Source: Sphingomonas guangdongensis
GTDB lineage: Bacteria; Pseudomonadota; Alphaproteobacteria; Sphingomonadales; Sphingomonadaceae
Direction of reading: 5' to 3'
NCBI RefSeq assembly: GCF_900199185.1
Contig: NZ_OBMI01000003.1
Span: 620,001-684,000, forward strand
Length of the DNA: 64,000 bases
The stretch's first letter is position 1. Each line of letters begins with the position of its first letter. The position numbers and the translations under genes are program-made. Below are positions 45,251-53,735 of this stretch, in pieces. Below the pieces are notes generated by a model. It was not told the origin of the DNA. It did not search any database and saw only the letters and a list, made by a program, of their open reading frames with translations.

Positions 45251-45820
45251 GTGAGCCTCGACTGGACCACGCTTACGGACGGCGAGCTGGCGACCCTCAG
45301 CATCGCCGGGCGCGAAGCCGCCTTCGCCGAGATCATGCGCCGCCATCGGCAGTCAATCTTCCGCATGGTGCGCGCGTGCGTCGGCGAGGCCGACGAGGCG
45401 CTGGACCTTCTGCAGGAGACCTTCGTCGCGGCGCATCAGGCCCTGCCCCGCTACGACGGCGATCGATCGATGCGCGCGTGGCTATCGACGATCGCGATCA
45501 ACAAGTGCCGCGATTGGGGGCGCAAGCGCACCGTGCGGCGCTTTCTGGCGTTCGCCGCACCGATCGGCCCGGAAGCCGAAGCCATTGCAGACGACCAGGT
45601 GGCGATCGACGACGCGACGGGCGACCGACAGGAACTCGACCGCGTGACGCGCGCCATTGCGGGCTTGCCGACCGCATTGAAGGAATCCTTGGTGCTGCGC
45701 ACGATCGAGGGGTTGAGCCAGGCTGAAACCGCGGCAGTGTTGTCGATCAGCGAAAAGGCGGTAGAAACCCGCCTCTATCGCGCGCGATCGAAGTTGCTGG
45801 AGCGATTGGGCGGGCGCTGA
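45251..45820 (+). CDS. ECF RNA polymerase sigma factor, CnrH-like
   Basis: 189 residues from a GTG 10 bases after the sensor stop. Region 2 (FAEIMRRHRQSIFRMVRACVGEADEALDLLQETFVAAHQAL) and region 4 (GLPTALKESLVLRTIEGLSQAETAAVLSISEKAVETRLYRARSKLLE) are both complete, with the GLSQAETA helix-turn-helix. An ECF sigma encoded with a small membrane anti-sigma and a periplasmic sensor is the CnrYXH arrangement. The six GAGGGAT-N14-CGTA promoters around it are its probable targets. The stop overlaps the first box of P3 by two bases. Confidence 0.92.
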   Translation: MSLDWTTLTDGELATLSIAGREAAFAEIMRRHRQSIFRMVRACVGEADEALDLLQETFVAAHQALPRYDGDRSMRAWLSTIAINKCRDWGRKRTVRRFLAFAAPIGPEAEAIADDQVAIDDATGDRQELDRVTRAIAGLPTALKESLVLRTIEGLSQAETAAVLSISEKAVETRLYRARSKLLERLGGR

Positions 45821-45845
45821 GGGATAGCGCCCTGAGCTGCGTATC
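45819..45845 (+). promoter_or_regulatory. ECF-type promoter P3 (copA-copB operon)
   Basis: GAGGGAT at 45819-45825, 14-bp spacer, CGTATC at 45840-45845. It starts within the stop codon of the sigma gene. The distance to the copA ATG is 42 bases. Confidence 0.78.
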
Positions 45846-45887
45846 AAGGCTAGAGGGACACTCCCGTTCGAGAGCCTTGAGGACCGT

Positions 45888-47921
45888 ATGAGCCGCACTA
45901 TCGATCGCCGCCAGATGCTTCGCGGCGCCGCCCTTGCTGGCGGTGGCATGGCGCTGACCGCCTATATGCCCGCGTGGGCGCAGCCTGTCTCGGGCGGGAT
46001 CGTCAAACCGCTGCCGACCGTCTCGGGCACTGACATCGCGCTGACGATCGACAGTTTCAGACTTCCCGTCGACGGCAAGTCGACGCCCGCAATCGGCGTC
46101 AACGGCACGGTGCCGGCCCCTCTCATTCGCTTGAAGGAGGGGCAAAAGGTCCGCCTCTCCGTCACCAACAATCTCGACGAGGACAGTTCGATCCACTGGC
46201 ATGGGCTGCTCGTGCCGTTCGCGATGGACGGCGTGCCCGGCATCAGCTTCCCCGGCATCAAGGCGCGCTCGACCTTCATCTACGAGTTCCCGATCATCCA
46301 GTCGGGCACCTACTGGTATCACAGCCATTCCGGCGAGCAGGAGCAGGGCGGACTTTACGGGCCGATCGTGATCGACCCGGCCGGTGCCGATCCGATCGCG
46401 TTCGACCGCGAGCATGTGATCGTGCTGTCCGACCACAGCCAGATGACCGGCGAGCAGATTTTCCGGAAGCTGAAGCAGATGGGCGGCGCCTATTTCAACT
46501 ATCAGCGGCCGACCCTCGCGGGCTTGCTCGCGGGTCGGGAAATGCCGCTCAAGGACCGGATCGAGTGGGGAAAGATGCGAATGGACCCCGCCGACATCGC
46601 CGACGTCACCGGCTCGACCTATACCTTCCTGGTCAACGGCTACGGGCCGTATGACAACTGGACGGGGCTGTTCAAGCCGGGCGAGCGGGTCCGCTTGCGG
46701 ATCATCAACGCCGCGGCGCAGACCAACTTCAACGTCCGCATCCCCGACCTGCCGATGACCGTCGTGCAGGCCGATGGGCAGAATGTCCGTCCGGTGAAGA
46801 TCGACGAGTTCCAGATCGGCGTTGCCGAGACGTTCGACGTGATCGTGACGCCCGAGGACCGGGCCTACAGCTTCGTCTCCGAGGCTATCGATCGCTCCGG
46901 CATGGGCCGGGCGACGCTCGCCCCGCGTGAGGGGATGGTCGCCCCGGTCCCGCCGCTTCGTCCGCGCACGCTGCTGACCATGACCGATATGGGCATGGAC
47001 ATGGGGAGCATGGGCGGGATGCAGGGCATGTCCGGCATGAAGGACGAGAGCCCGGTCGCCACGCGCGGGCCGGACCCCACCTTGATGCAGAACGCCTCGC
47101 GCAATCTTTGGAAGCTGACGGGCTGGAAGGGGCCGACCGATCACGGGACGGTCGCGGCAGGCGCAGCGATGGCGGGCATGTCCGGCATGTCGGGCATGGA
47201 CCACAGCCAGATGGGCGGCGCTGTAATGCCCGGGATGGACCATAGCCAAATGGCAGCGGGCGGTGCTGGCATGGCCGGCATGGACCATAGTGCCATGTCG
47301 GGCGGATCGGGCCAGGCTGGCGGCATGGCCGGGATGGACCACGGGTCGGGTGGCGGCATGAACATGAACATGCGCGACCCGAAGAATGCGCCGGGCGTGA
47401 AGATGGGGCCGGGCGTGCAGACCATCTCCCCGATGCCGAAGGACCGTAGCGGTGAACCGCCCCAGGGTCTGGAGGGCCTGGATCACCGCGTCCTCACCTA
47501 TCGCGACCTCGTTTCGCTCGCGCCCAACCCCGACGTGCGCGCGCCGTCGCGTCAGTTCGAGATCCATCTGACCGGTAACATGGAGCGCTACATGTGGGGC
47601 TTCGACGGGCAGAAGCTGAGCGATCCCGCCGACCCCATCCCGTTCCGCAAAGGCGAGCGGGCGCGGGTGACGTTGGTCAACGATACGATGATGCCGCACC
47701 CCATCCATCTCCACGGCCATTTCTTCGAGCTGGTGACGGGGCACGGCAATCATGCGCCGCGCAAGCACACCGTCAACGTGCCGCCTGGAGGCAAGATGAC
47801 CTTTGATCTGACCGCCGATGCACCCGGCGATTGGGCGTTCCACTGTCACAATCTCTACCACATGACCGCAGGCATGATGCGCGTCGTCACCGTTCGCCCG
47901 TTCGCGGGAGAGGCGGCATGA
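45888..47921 (+). CDS. copA: Multicopper oxidase CopA (PcoA type)
   Basis: 677 residues. A twin-arginine signal (DRRQMLRG, then a hydrophobic run to AWAQP) sends the folded enzyme to the periplasm. Copper motifs: HWHG and HSHSG in domain 1, and HPIHLHGHFFEL plus HCHNLYHMTAGM in domain 3, the four multicopper sites. The segment at about residues 365-505 is very Met/His-rich with repeats of GMDHS.M, the CopA methionine region that binds extra copper. It oxidises Cu+ to Cu2+ and stores copper. The stop overlaps copB (ATGA). Shares its name with the ATPase at 37366-39840. Confidence 0.93.
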   Translation: MSRTIDRRQMLRGAALAGGGMALTAYMPAWAQPVSGGIVKPLPTVSGTDIALTIDSFRLPVDGKSTPAIGVNGTVPAPLIRLKEGQKVRLSVTNNLDEDSSIHWHGLLVPFAMDGVPGISFPGIKARSTFIYEFPIIQSGTYWYHSHSGEQEQGGLYGPIVIDPAGADPIAFDREHVIVLSDHSQMTGEQIFRKLKQMGGAYFNYQRPTLAGLLAGREMPLKDRIEWGKMRMDPADIADVTGSTYTFLVNGYGPYDNWTGLFKPGERVRLRIINAAAQTNFNVRIPDLPMTVVQADGQNVRPVKIDEFQIGVAETFDVIVTPEDRAYSFVSEAIDRSGMGRATLAPREGMVAPVPPLRPRTLLTMTDMGMDMGSMGGMQGMSGMKDESPVATRGPDPTLMQNASRNLWKLTGWKGPTDHGTVAAGAAMAGMSGMSGMDHSQMGGAVMPGMDHSQMAAGGAGMAGMDHSAMSGGSGQAGGMAGMDHGSGGGMNMNMRDPKNAPGVKMGPGVQTISPMPKDRSGEPPQGLEGLDHRVLTYRDLVSLAPNPDVRAPSRQFEIHLTGNMERYMWGFDGQKLSDPADPIPFRKGERARVTLVNDTMMPHPIHLHGHFFELVTGHGNHAPRKHTVNVPPGGKMTFDLTADAPGDWAFHCHNLYHMTAGMMRVVTVRPFAGEAA

Positions 47922-49210
47922 ACCGGCTGACCGCGGCGCTCGCCGCCGCCACCATGCTCGGCATCGCCGGTCCTGTCGCCGCTCAGTCGATGCAGGGCAT
48001 GGATCATTCGGCAATGCCGGGCATGACCATGCCGATGCCTGCGAAAAAGAAGCCGGTGGTGAAGCCCACGGCCAAAGGCAAGCCGGCCAAGACTAGGTCA
48101 GCTCCTGCGAGGCGACCATCAGCTTCGACGACGAAACGCCGCGCCGCGCCAACGGCCGGCATGAATGGTATGGATCACGGGACCATGCCGGGCATGGATC
48201 ACTCGTCTATGCCCGGCATGGACCATGCGGCTCCGCAGGGCTCACAGCAGGGCATGGAAGCCATGCCGGGGATGCAGATGCCCGGAAACGGCCAAACGGT
48301 CCCTCAGGGCTCCCAGCAGCCGATGCAGGGCATGGACCATTCGGCGATGCCGGGGATGACCATGCCAGCCGACCAGCACAGCGGCCACGACATGCAGGGC
48401 ATGTCGGGAATGGCCGGAATGCCAGGCATGGCGGCCGATGGGGTGCAGCAGACTGGCACCGCGCTTCCCGCAGGAAACGCCCCCGCCCCGCCCCTGCCGA
48501 CCGACCATGCGGCCGACAGCGTTTACGGCGCGGACGCGATGGCGATGGGTCGCCATCACCTTCAGCAGCATCACGGCGGTCAAAACTTCAGCCAGGTGCT
48601 ATTGAACCTCGCTGAGTATCAATTCCGCAACGGTCGTGACGGCTATCGCTGGGATGGCGAGGCGTGGTTCGGGGGTGACATCAACCGCCTCTTCATCAAG
48701 TCTGAGGGCGAGGGAGCCTTCCGCGAGGGCATCGAGAGCGCCGAGGTGCAGGCGCTCTATAGCCGGACCATTGGCCCTTATTTCAATCTACAAGCGGGTG
48801 TCCGCCAGGATTTGGGGCCGTCCCCGAAACGCACCTATGCGACCGTCGGGCTGGAGGGGCTGGCACCGGGCTTCTTCGAGCTAGAGGGCGCGGTATTCCT
48901 GTCCAACAAGGGCGACCTGCTAGGGCGGCTTGAGGGCTATTACGACCAGCGCATCACCCAGCGGCTGATCCTGCAACCGCGCGCCGAGCTCAATTTCGCT
49001 GCGCAGGACGTGCCGGAAAACCGGATCGGATCGGGCCTATCCAACGCCGAGCTTGGATTGCGGCTGCGTTATGAGATCCGGCGCGAGTTCGCCCCCTATG
49101 TCGGCGTGTCATGGGATCGCCGCTTCGGCGACACCGCCCGCTACGCGCGCGCCGATGGGGATCGCGCAACGTCCAAGAGCATCGTCGCCGGCGTTCGTGT
49201 CTGGTTCTGA
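47918..49210 (+). CDS. copB: Outer-membrane copper resistance protein CopB
   Basis: 430 residues from the ATG that overlaps copA. The signal peptide ends at PVAAQS. The first 200 residues form a Met/His-rich copper region (repeats of GMDHSAMPGM) interrupted by a Lys/Ala/Pro stretch at about residues 40-75. The last 230 residues are the CopB beta-barrel domain (GEAWFGGDINRLFIKSEGEG, RYEIRREFAPYVGVSWDRRFG) ending in aromatic VWF. CopB binds copper at the outer membrane. Expressed with copA from P3. Confidence 0.9.
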   Translation: MNRLTAALAAATMLGIAGPVAAQSMQGMDHSAMPGMTMPMPAKKKPVVKPTAKGKPAKTRSAPARRPSASTTKRRAAPTAGMNGMDHGTMPGMDHSSMPGMDHAAPQGSQQGMEAMPGMQMPGNGQTVPQGSQQPMQGMDHSAMPGMTMPADQHSGHDMQGMSGMAGMPGMAADGVQQTGTALPAGNAPAPPLPTDHAADSVYGADAMAMGRHHLQQHHGGQNFSQVLLNLAEYQFRNGRDGYRWDGEAWFGGDINRLFIKSEGEGAFREGIESAEVQALYSRTIGPYFNLQAGVRQDLGPSPKRTYATVGLEGLAPGFFELEGAVFLSNKGDLLGRLEGYYDQRITQRLILQPRAELNFAAQDVPENRIGSGLSNAELGLRLRYEIRREFAPYVGVSWDRRFGDTARYARADGDRATSKSIVAGVRVWF

Positions 49211-49225
49211 TCGATGGAGGAACAG

Positions 49226-49810
49226 ATGGCTCAAGACGGCAGGCGCTCGATAAGGCAGCACTTCCCGAGCCTGCCGTTCGTAGGCGCCCTGGCGATCGTC
49301 CTGGCGCTGGGCGCAGCCGCGTTTATCTACCTTGGCGTGTATAACATCGCGGCCGACGAACCGCACACGCCGGCGGTCTATTCAATGCTCGAACGCCTGC
49401 GCGATCGGTCGATTGAGGCACGCGCGCGCGGCATAACACCCCCGGCCGATCTGGCATCGGCGCAGCGCGTGTCAGTCGGCGCGGGCCTTTACGGAGAAAT
49501 GTGTTCCGGTTGCCATCTCGGCCCCGGCGTCGAGAAATCCGAGATGAGCCAGGGCCTCTATCCACAGGCGCCGGAACTCGCGCGCGCTCAAGATCTCACC
49601 CCCGCCCAGCAATTCTGGATCATCAAGCACGGGGTGAAGCTCAGCGCCATGCCGGCATGGGGCAAGACGCATCCCGACCCCCTAATTTGGAATATGGTCG
49701 CGTTCGTCCGCAAGCTCCCCGGCATGACGCCCGAACAGTATAAGGCACTGGTCGCGAGCGCCCCGGCCGATCACGACGAGATGATGAAGGACATGCCGGG
49801 TATGAAGTGA
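49226..49810 (+). CDS. Membrane-anchored c-type cytochrome
   Basis: 194 residues from the ATG at 49226, which has GGAGG five bases before it; an in-frame ATG at 49214 overlaps that site and is less likely. One N-terminal anchor (FVGALAIVLALGAAAFIYLG), then a single haem c site (CSGCH, about residue 95) and a Met ligand candidate (LSAMPAWG). The C-terminus has MMKDMPGM. It lies 15 bases after copB. It may carry electrons from CopA-catalysed Cu+ oxidation, which is inference from position. Confidence 0.82.
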   Translation: MAQDGRRSIRQHFPSLPFVGALAIVLALGAAAFIYLGVYNIAADEPHTPAVYSMLERLRDRSIEARARGITPPADLASAQRVSVGAGLYGEMCSGCHLGPGVEKSEMSQGLYPQAPELARAQDLTPAQQFWIIKHGVKLSAMPAWGKTHPDPLIWNMVAFVRKLPGMTPEQYKALVASAPADHDEMMKDMPGMK

Positions 49811-49835
49811 CCCCGGCGACGAGGTTGAGGGAGGA

Positions 49836-50573
49836 GTGGTTCTGAAAAGCGCGAAACTGAGGCTGCATCTACTCGCGAGCCGCACGCACAAATGGCTCGC
49901 GATCATCATCGGCGCGCAGCTCCTGCTATGGTTCGCAAGCGGCGCCCTGATGAGCTTCCTGCCGATCGATCGGGTGCATGGCGATCACCTCGTTGACCGC
50001 AAAGCCGCGGCGCCCCTTCCCCGCGGCAGCACGTTCGCCCCACCATCGGCGATCGTAGGCGCAGCAGATGCGCCCATCGAGGCCATCACCTATCGCATGT
50101 GGCTTGGCCGCCCGGTCGCCGAGGTCGCGACAGCCAAGGGAACGCGCCTGTTCGACGCCGCGACGGGCCAAGCGCTGCCAGCACCAACGGCTCGTGAGGC
50201 CGAGGAGATCGCGCGTTTGGCATGGCGTGGCGGTGCTCGACCAGCGGCGAAGGTAGAGCGGATCGAGCGCGCCAGCCCCGAATATCGCGGCACGCTCCCC
50301 GCCTGGCGCGTCGCGTTCGCCGACCTCGATTCCACCCGCGTCTTTGTCGCGGCCGACACCGGTCGGATCTCGGCTGTCCGAACCGGCACTTGGCGGCTCT
50401 ACGACTTCTTCTGGGGCCTTCACATCATGGATTGGACGAATCACGAGAACTTCAACACGCCCTGGCTGCTCGCCTTCGCGATCGGTGGGCTTGCGCTTTG
50501 GTTAGGGGGGGCAGTGCTTCTCTACATGCGATGGCCCAAAACGCGGCGTCGCAACATCGTGATCGAGGCATAA
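49836..50573 (+). CDS. PepSY-type membrane protein
   Basis: 245 residues from a GTG with GAGGGAGGA upstream. Two membrane segments, near residues 20-43 and at the end (LLAFAIGGLALWLGGAVLLYMRW), enclose a periplasmic PepSY-like domain with WRVAFADLDSTRVFVAADTGRISAVRTGTWRLYDFFWGLHIMDW. This ends with the GLH/W pattern of PepSY-associated membrane proteins. Such proteins are often reductases or their partners. It follows the cytochrome by 25 bases in the cop operon; a link to periplasmic electron transfer is possible. Confidence 0.75.
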   Translation: MVLKSAKLRLHLLASRTHKWLAIIIGAQLLLWFASGALMSFLPIDRVHGDHLVDRKAAAPLPRGSTFAPPSAIVGAADAPIEAITYRMWLGRPVAEVATAKGTRLFDAATGQALPAPTAREAEEIARLAWRGGARPAAKVERIERASPEYRGTLPAWRVAFADLDSTRVFVAADTGRISAVRTGTWRLYDFFWGLHIMDWTNHENFNTPWLLAFAIGGLALWLGGAVLLYMRWPKTRRRNIVIEA

Positions 50574-50653
50574 TATACGCGGCTCAGGAGCGTAGCCCTC
50601 GGAAATAAAGTCCTGTTTCCTGACAATTTCTCGCGCGTTCTAGCACCCCGGGT

Positions 50654-50680
50654 GAGGGATAGCCGCCTCGCACGCGTAGA
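50654..50680 (+). promoter_or_regulatory. ECF-type promoter P5 (DUF305 gene)
   Basis: GAGGGAT at 50654-50660, 14-bp spacer, CGTAGA at 50675-50680. The second box departs from CGTAT/CGTAA in its fifth base, so this is the weakest of the six. Confidence 0.65.
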
Positions 50681-50706
50681 AGTCTTAGAACCCAGGGAGA
50701 TCAATA

Positions 50707-51099
50707 ATGCGCTTCGCACCAACATTCGCAGCTTTGGCGCTGCTCGCCACGCCCGCCCTCGCGCAGCAGAGCGGCGGAATGCAGGGCATGAACCACGGTC
50801 AGATGGCCGGCATGAACCACGACGACATGGCGGGCATGATGGCCGGCAATCCCTACGGCCAGGCCGAGATGGACATGCATCAGAAGATGATGGCGGCCAA
50901 GCAGGGCGACGCGGCCGAAATGTGGACGCGCAAGATGATCGAGCATCACCGAGGCGCCATCGCCATGTCGCGCGTTGCGGTGCGTGACGCGCGCGACGCC
51001 GAGACCAAGCGCATGGCGCAGATGACGATCACGAAACAGGAAAAGGATATTGCCGAGCTGCAGGCGTGGCTCAGCAAGCACGGCAAGCGCCCGCAATAA
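50707..51099 (+). CDS. DUF305 domain protein, copper block copy
   Basis: 130 residues. The signal peptide ends at ALAQQ. A Met/His-rich N-terminal tail (GMQGMNHGQMAGMNHDDMAGM) echoes the CopA and CopB repeats. The DUF305 helices follow (KMIEHHRGAIAMSRVAV, KQEKDIAELQAWL). Probably a periplasmic copper-binding protein. Followed by a strong terminator. Confidence 0.88.
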   Translation: MRFAPTFAALALLATPALAQQSGGMQGMNHGQMAGMNHDDMAGMMAGNPYGQAEMDMHQKMMAAKQGDAAEMWTRKMIEHHRGAIAMSRVAVRDARDAETKRMAQMTITKQEKDIAELQAWLSKHGKRPQ

Positions 51100-51109
51100 G
51101 GGAGCGCTG

Positions 51110-51159
51110 CCCCGCCCTGTCGATCCCCCTACCCCCCGGCAGGGCGGGGATTTCCTTTT
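51110..51159 (+). terminator. Intrinsic terminator after the DUF305 gene
   Basis: CCCCGCCCTG at 51110-51119 pairs exactly with CAGGGCGGGG at 51140-51149, followed by ATTTCCTTTT. Stem plus T-rich tail is a standard intrinsic terminator for the plus strand. Confidence 0.85.
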
Positions 51160-51167
51160 AGGAGCTG

Positions 51168-51620
51168 ATGATGAAGAATGGTGTTCGTGGCGCCGTCGCC
51201 GCCTTGCTAATGACCATCCCAGCGGTCGCATCGGCCGCGGCCGACATCGCCATGCACCGCGATCCGGGTTGCGGCTGTTGCGAGAAATGGGCGGCGCAGG
51301 TGCGTCAGCAGTTCGGCCGCAAGGTCCAGATCATCGACGATGATCGCCGTGAGGTGCTGCAGCGTAAGATCGGCCTGCCCGCTGACCTCGCGTCCTGCCA
51401 TACCGCGATCATCGACGGCATGGCGTTTGAGGGACATGTCCCGATCGCGGACATGAAGCGCGCGCTGGCCCAGCATCCTAAAGGCGTGCGCGGCTTGGCC
51501 GTGGCCGGAATGCCGATGGGCTCACCGGGCATGGAGGTGCCCGGCATGAGAACCCAGCCCTATGACGTCATTGCGTTCGGTGCCGCTGGCCGGCGTGTCT
51601 TTGCTAGCCACGGCGCCTAA
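51168..51620 (+). CDS. DUF411 domain periplasmic metal-binding protein
   Basis: 150 residues from the ATG at 51168 (51171 also possible) with TAGGAGCTG before it. The signal peptide ends at ASAAAD. The DUF411 motif MHRDPGCGCCEKW is at residues 29-41, and the second conserved Cys/His lies in ASCHTAIIDGMAFEGHVP. DUF411 proteins accompany copper resistance genes and bind copper in the periplasm. A Met-rich loop (GMPMGSPGMEVPGM) is near the C-terminus. Confidence 0.88.
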   Translation: MMKNGVRGAVAALLMTIPAVASAAADIAMHRDPGCGCCEKWAAQVRQQFGRKVQIIDDDRREVLQRKIGLPADLASCHTAIIDGMAFEGHVPIADMKRALAQHPKGVRGLAVAGMPMGSPGMEVPGMRTQPYDVIAFGAAGRRVFASHGA

Positions 51621-51733
51621 ACGACAGGTTGTCTTGTGAGCGGCAAATCTTCCCCGGCGCTTCATGCCGGCACTACGGCACCCGGCAAACCACCCGTATT
51701 GACCTCGGCGTTGACAATTGGGATAGTATCCGG

Positions 51734-52090
51734 GTGTTGAAAGCTCGTCTTTCTCTCTTGCTTCTTGTTGGAGCGTTGCTTGGCCTTTTGGGCCAAGGAA
51801 TTGCGTATGCGGCCGGCCCATCGCTCTCACCCAAGATGGCGATGAGCCATGTCACCCCATCCCGCATGGATTGCGCGGGTATGGCGACCCCGGATCCGTC
51901 ATCGGAACACCCATGCAAAGGACTGACGCTGGCGTGTATCGCCCAAATGGGATGCGTTGTTCCCATGACGTTTGAGGAGCCGGCAAGAGTGCTGAAGCGC
52001 TCGATCGCATCTCAAATCGTTATCTGGCCTGCCAGCCGGGCACTTGCCGGCCTCAACGTCGCTCCCGAGCCCGAACCGCCTACCGTTTGA
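51734..52090 (+). CDS. Hypothetical secreted Cys/Met protein
   Basis: 118 residues from a GTG at 51734 (a TTG follows directly). A signal peptide (LSLLLLVGALLGLLGQGIAYAAG) precedes a short mature part with four cysteines (MDCAGM, HPCKGLTLACIAQMGCVV). No family recognised. TTGACC and TAGTAT lie 19 bases apart just upstream and would leave almost no leader. Stands between DUF411 and the next small secreted gene, so likely part of copper handling. Confidence 0.6.
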   Translation: MLKARLSLLLLVGALLGLLGQGIAYAAGPSLSPKMAMSHVTPSRMDCAGMATPDPSSEHPCKGLTLACIAQMGCVVPMTFEEPARVLKRSIASQIVIWPASRALAGLNVAPEPEPPTV

Positions 52091-52172
52091 TCGAGTCAAG
52101 CCGTGTCAGGCTGCAGCCGTTCGCCGGTTGCGGCTCTGCCGATTTTAAATCTCGATCAAATTGGAAAGTGAC

Positions 52173-52424
52173 ATGAAAACGTTCATCTTGGCGGTATTTG
52201 CCGCTAGCCTCGCCGCGTCGGCAGCGACGGCGGCCACATCTGAAAATAAAAGCAATGGTCATTGGGAGTGGCGTTCCAATTACCAGCCGGGCCCGCGGGC
52301 GCCGCTTCAAGCCCCACGTCGCGTATGGGTTACGGACGTTCCCCAGTCGAGCGCCTGCGTGTGCCCGATGATGGAACGCGGTCGCGACGCCTGCATGTCA
52401 ATGAAGGGCGGCCAGTCAACTTAA
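52173..52424 (+). CDS. Small secreted hypothetical protein
   Basis: 83 residues from the ATG at 52173 with GGAAAG before it. Signal peptide (MKTFILAVFAASLAASAATA), then an unusual HWEWRSNY and a C-terminal CVCPMM...DACMSM. The three cysteines and Met residues could bind copper. No family recognised. A terminator hairpin follows, so it ends the block before cus. Confidence 0.6.
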   Translation: MKTFILAVFAASLAASAATAATSENKSNGHWEWRSNYQPGPRAPLQAPRRVWVTDVPQSSACVCPMMERGRDACMSMKGGQST

Positions 52425-52444
52425 GCTGGCGAGCCTGAACAGGT

Positions 52445-52476
52445 GCCGGGCTCCGATCAACCATTTGGAGCCCGGC
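52445..52476. terminator. Hairpin terminator upstream of cusC
   Basis: GCCGGGCTCC at 52445-52454 pairs exactly with GGAGCCCGGC at 52467-52476, loop 12 bases, followed by CATCATTATG. It isolates the cus operon from the copper block. Confidence 0.75.
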
Positions 52477-52505
52477 CATCATTATGACATGAAGGGACTA
52501 GAGGG

Positions 52506-53735
52506 ATGCGCGCATCCATGATGCTCGCGGTCGCCGCGCTCACGACGAGCGCCGCGCACGCGCAGACACTTACCTATGACCAAGCGCTGCGCGATGCGGT
52601 TGCCAACGCCCCGGGAGCGGTTGCCGGTCGCGCGGGGGTCAGCGCCGCCCAAGCCGATGCACGTGCGGCGGGAAGCCTTCCGGACCCCCGTGTGTCGATC
52701 GGAATCGAGAATTATCCTGTCTCTGGGCCACCCGCCTTCTCCCTATCCAGAGACGACATGACGATGGGGCGTGTCGGTTTCCAACAGGACCTACCCAACC
52801 TTGCCAAGCGTCATGCCGCGCAAGCGCAGGCACGCGCCGTGATCGCAACGGCAGAAGCATCGCAAGCGACCAAGCTCCGGGAGGTGCGATTGGGAGCGGG
52901 GCAGGCATGGATCGACCTTGCTTATGCCGAGCGTCGACTAGCTGCCCTCGACACCGTTCTGCTATTCCTTCGATCTCTCCCTTCCGCTGCGCGGGCCGCC
53001 GTGACGACCGGTTCGGTCCGCCCTGGTCAGACACTGACGACCGATCAGGAGATCGCGGCACTCGACGACCGCCGCGACGAGTTGATGGCCGCCGTTGCGC
53101 GCGCCCGCGCGATGCTGGCTCGCTGGACCGGCGTATCGGCGCCCGAGATTGCCGGCGATATGCCCGCGATCGATCTGGCTCCGGCGCGGCTGCGGGACGC
53201 GCTCAGCCTTCACTCCGACATGGTTCTCGCCGAGGCCGGTATTCAGCGCGCCCAGGCCGACGTGGATGCGGCGCGAGCGGAGAAGCGACCCGATTGGGGG
53301 GTAGAGGTAGCTTATCAACGCCGTGACCCCCGGTATGGCGACATGGTGTCGGCGGGAGTTTCGATGAGCCTGCCGCTGTTCGCTCGATCGCGTCAGAACC
53401 CGCGCATCGAAGCCCGCAAATCCGCACAGGCGCAGGCCGAGGCCGCGCGCGAAGAAACCCGGCGCACATTGGCAGCCGATCTGGAGGCCGCGCTGGCGGA
53501 CCACCAAATGCATCACAGCCAATGGCAGCGCGCGCGCGACGTGCTCCTTCCGCTCGCTCGGAAGCGAGCCGATCTGGAGATAGCGAGCTACTCTGCCGGT
53601 CGCGCGAGTCTTGCGGATGCCATCGAAGCCAAGACCGCGCTCGCCGACGCCGAGCTGACCGTGCTCGACCGTGAGGCGCTCGTCGCCGCAGACTCTGTCC
53701 GCCTCACCATTACCTTCGGGAGCGCCGATCGATGA
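52506..53735 (+). CDS. Outer-membrane channel of the Cus-type RND pump
   Basis: 409 residues. The signal peptide ends at AHAQT. TolC-fold coiled coils appear twice (around residues 40-190 and 240-390), with the family's conserved SLPLF preceding the second hairpin. Same role as CzcC in the two Czc systems, but here paired with a CusB-CusF adaptor and CusA. The stop overlaps the adaptor ATG (ATGA). Confidence 0.85.
   Translation: MRASMMLAVAALTTSAAHAQTLTYDQALRDAVANAPGAVAGRAGVSAAQADARAAGSLPDPRVSIGIENYPVSGPPAFSLSRDDMTMGRVGFQQDLPNLAKRHAAQAQARAVIATAEASQATKLREVRLGAGQAWIDLAYAERRLAALDTVLLFLRSLPSAARAAVTTGSVRPGQTLTTDQEIAALDDRRDELMAAVARARAMLARWTGVSAPEIAGDMPAIDLAPARLRDALSLHSDMVLAEAGIQRAQADVDAARAEKRPDWGVEVAYQRRDPRYGDMVSAGVSMSLPLFARSRQNPRIEARKSAQAQAEAAREETRRTLAADLEAALADHQMHHSQWQRARDVLLPLARKRADLEIASYSAGRASLADAIEAKTALADAELTVLDREALVAADSVRLTITFGSADR

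Noticed and set aside
45747..48014. Open frame of 755 codons on the minus strand opposite the multicopper oxidase gene.
   Set aside because: It lies antisense to a clearly conserved gene (twin-arginine signal, HWHG, HCH motifs). High GC makes such long shadows common, and the translated protein has a random, Arg/His/Asp-rich composition.
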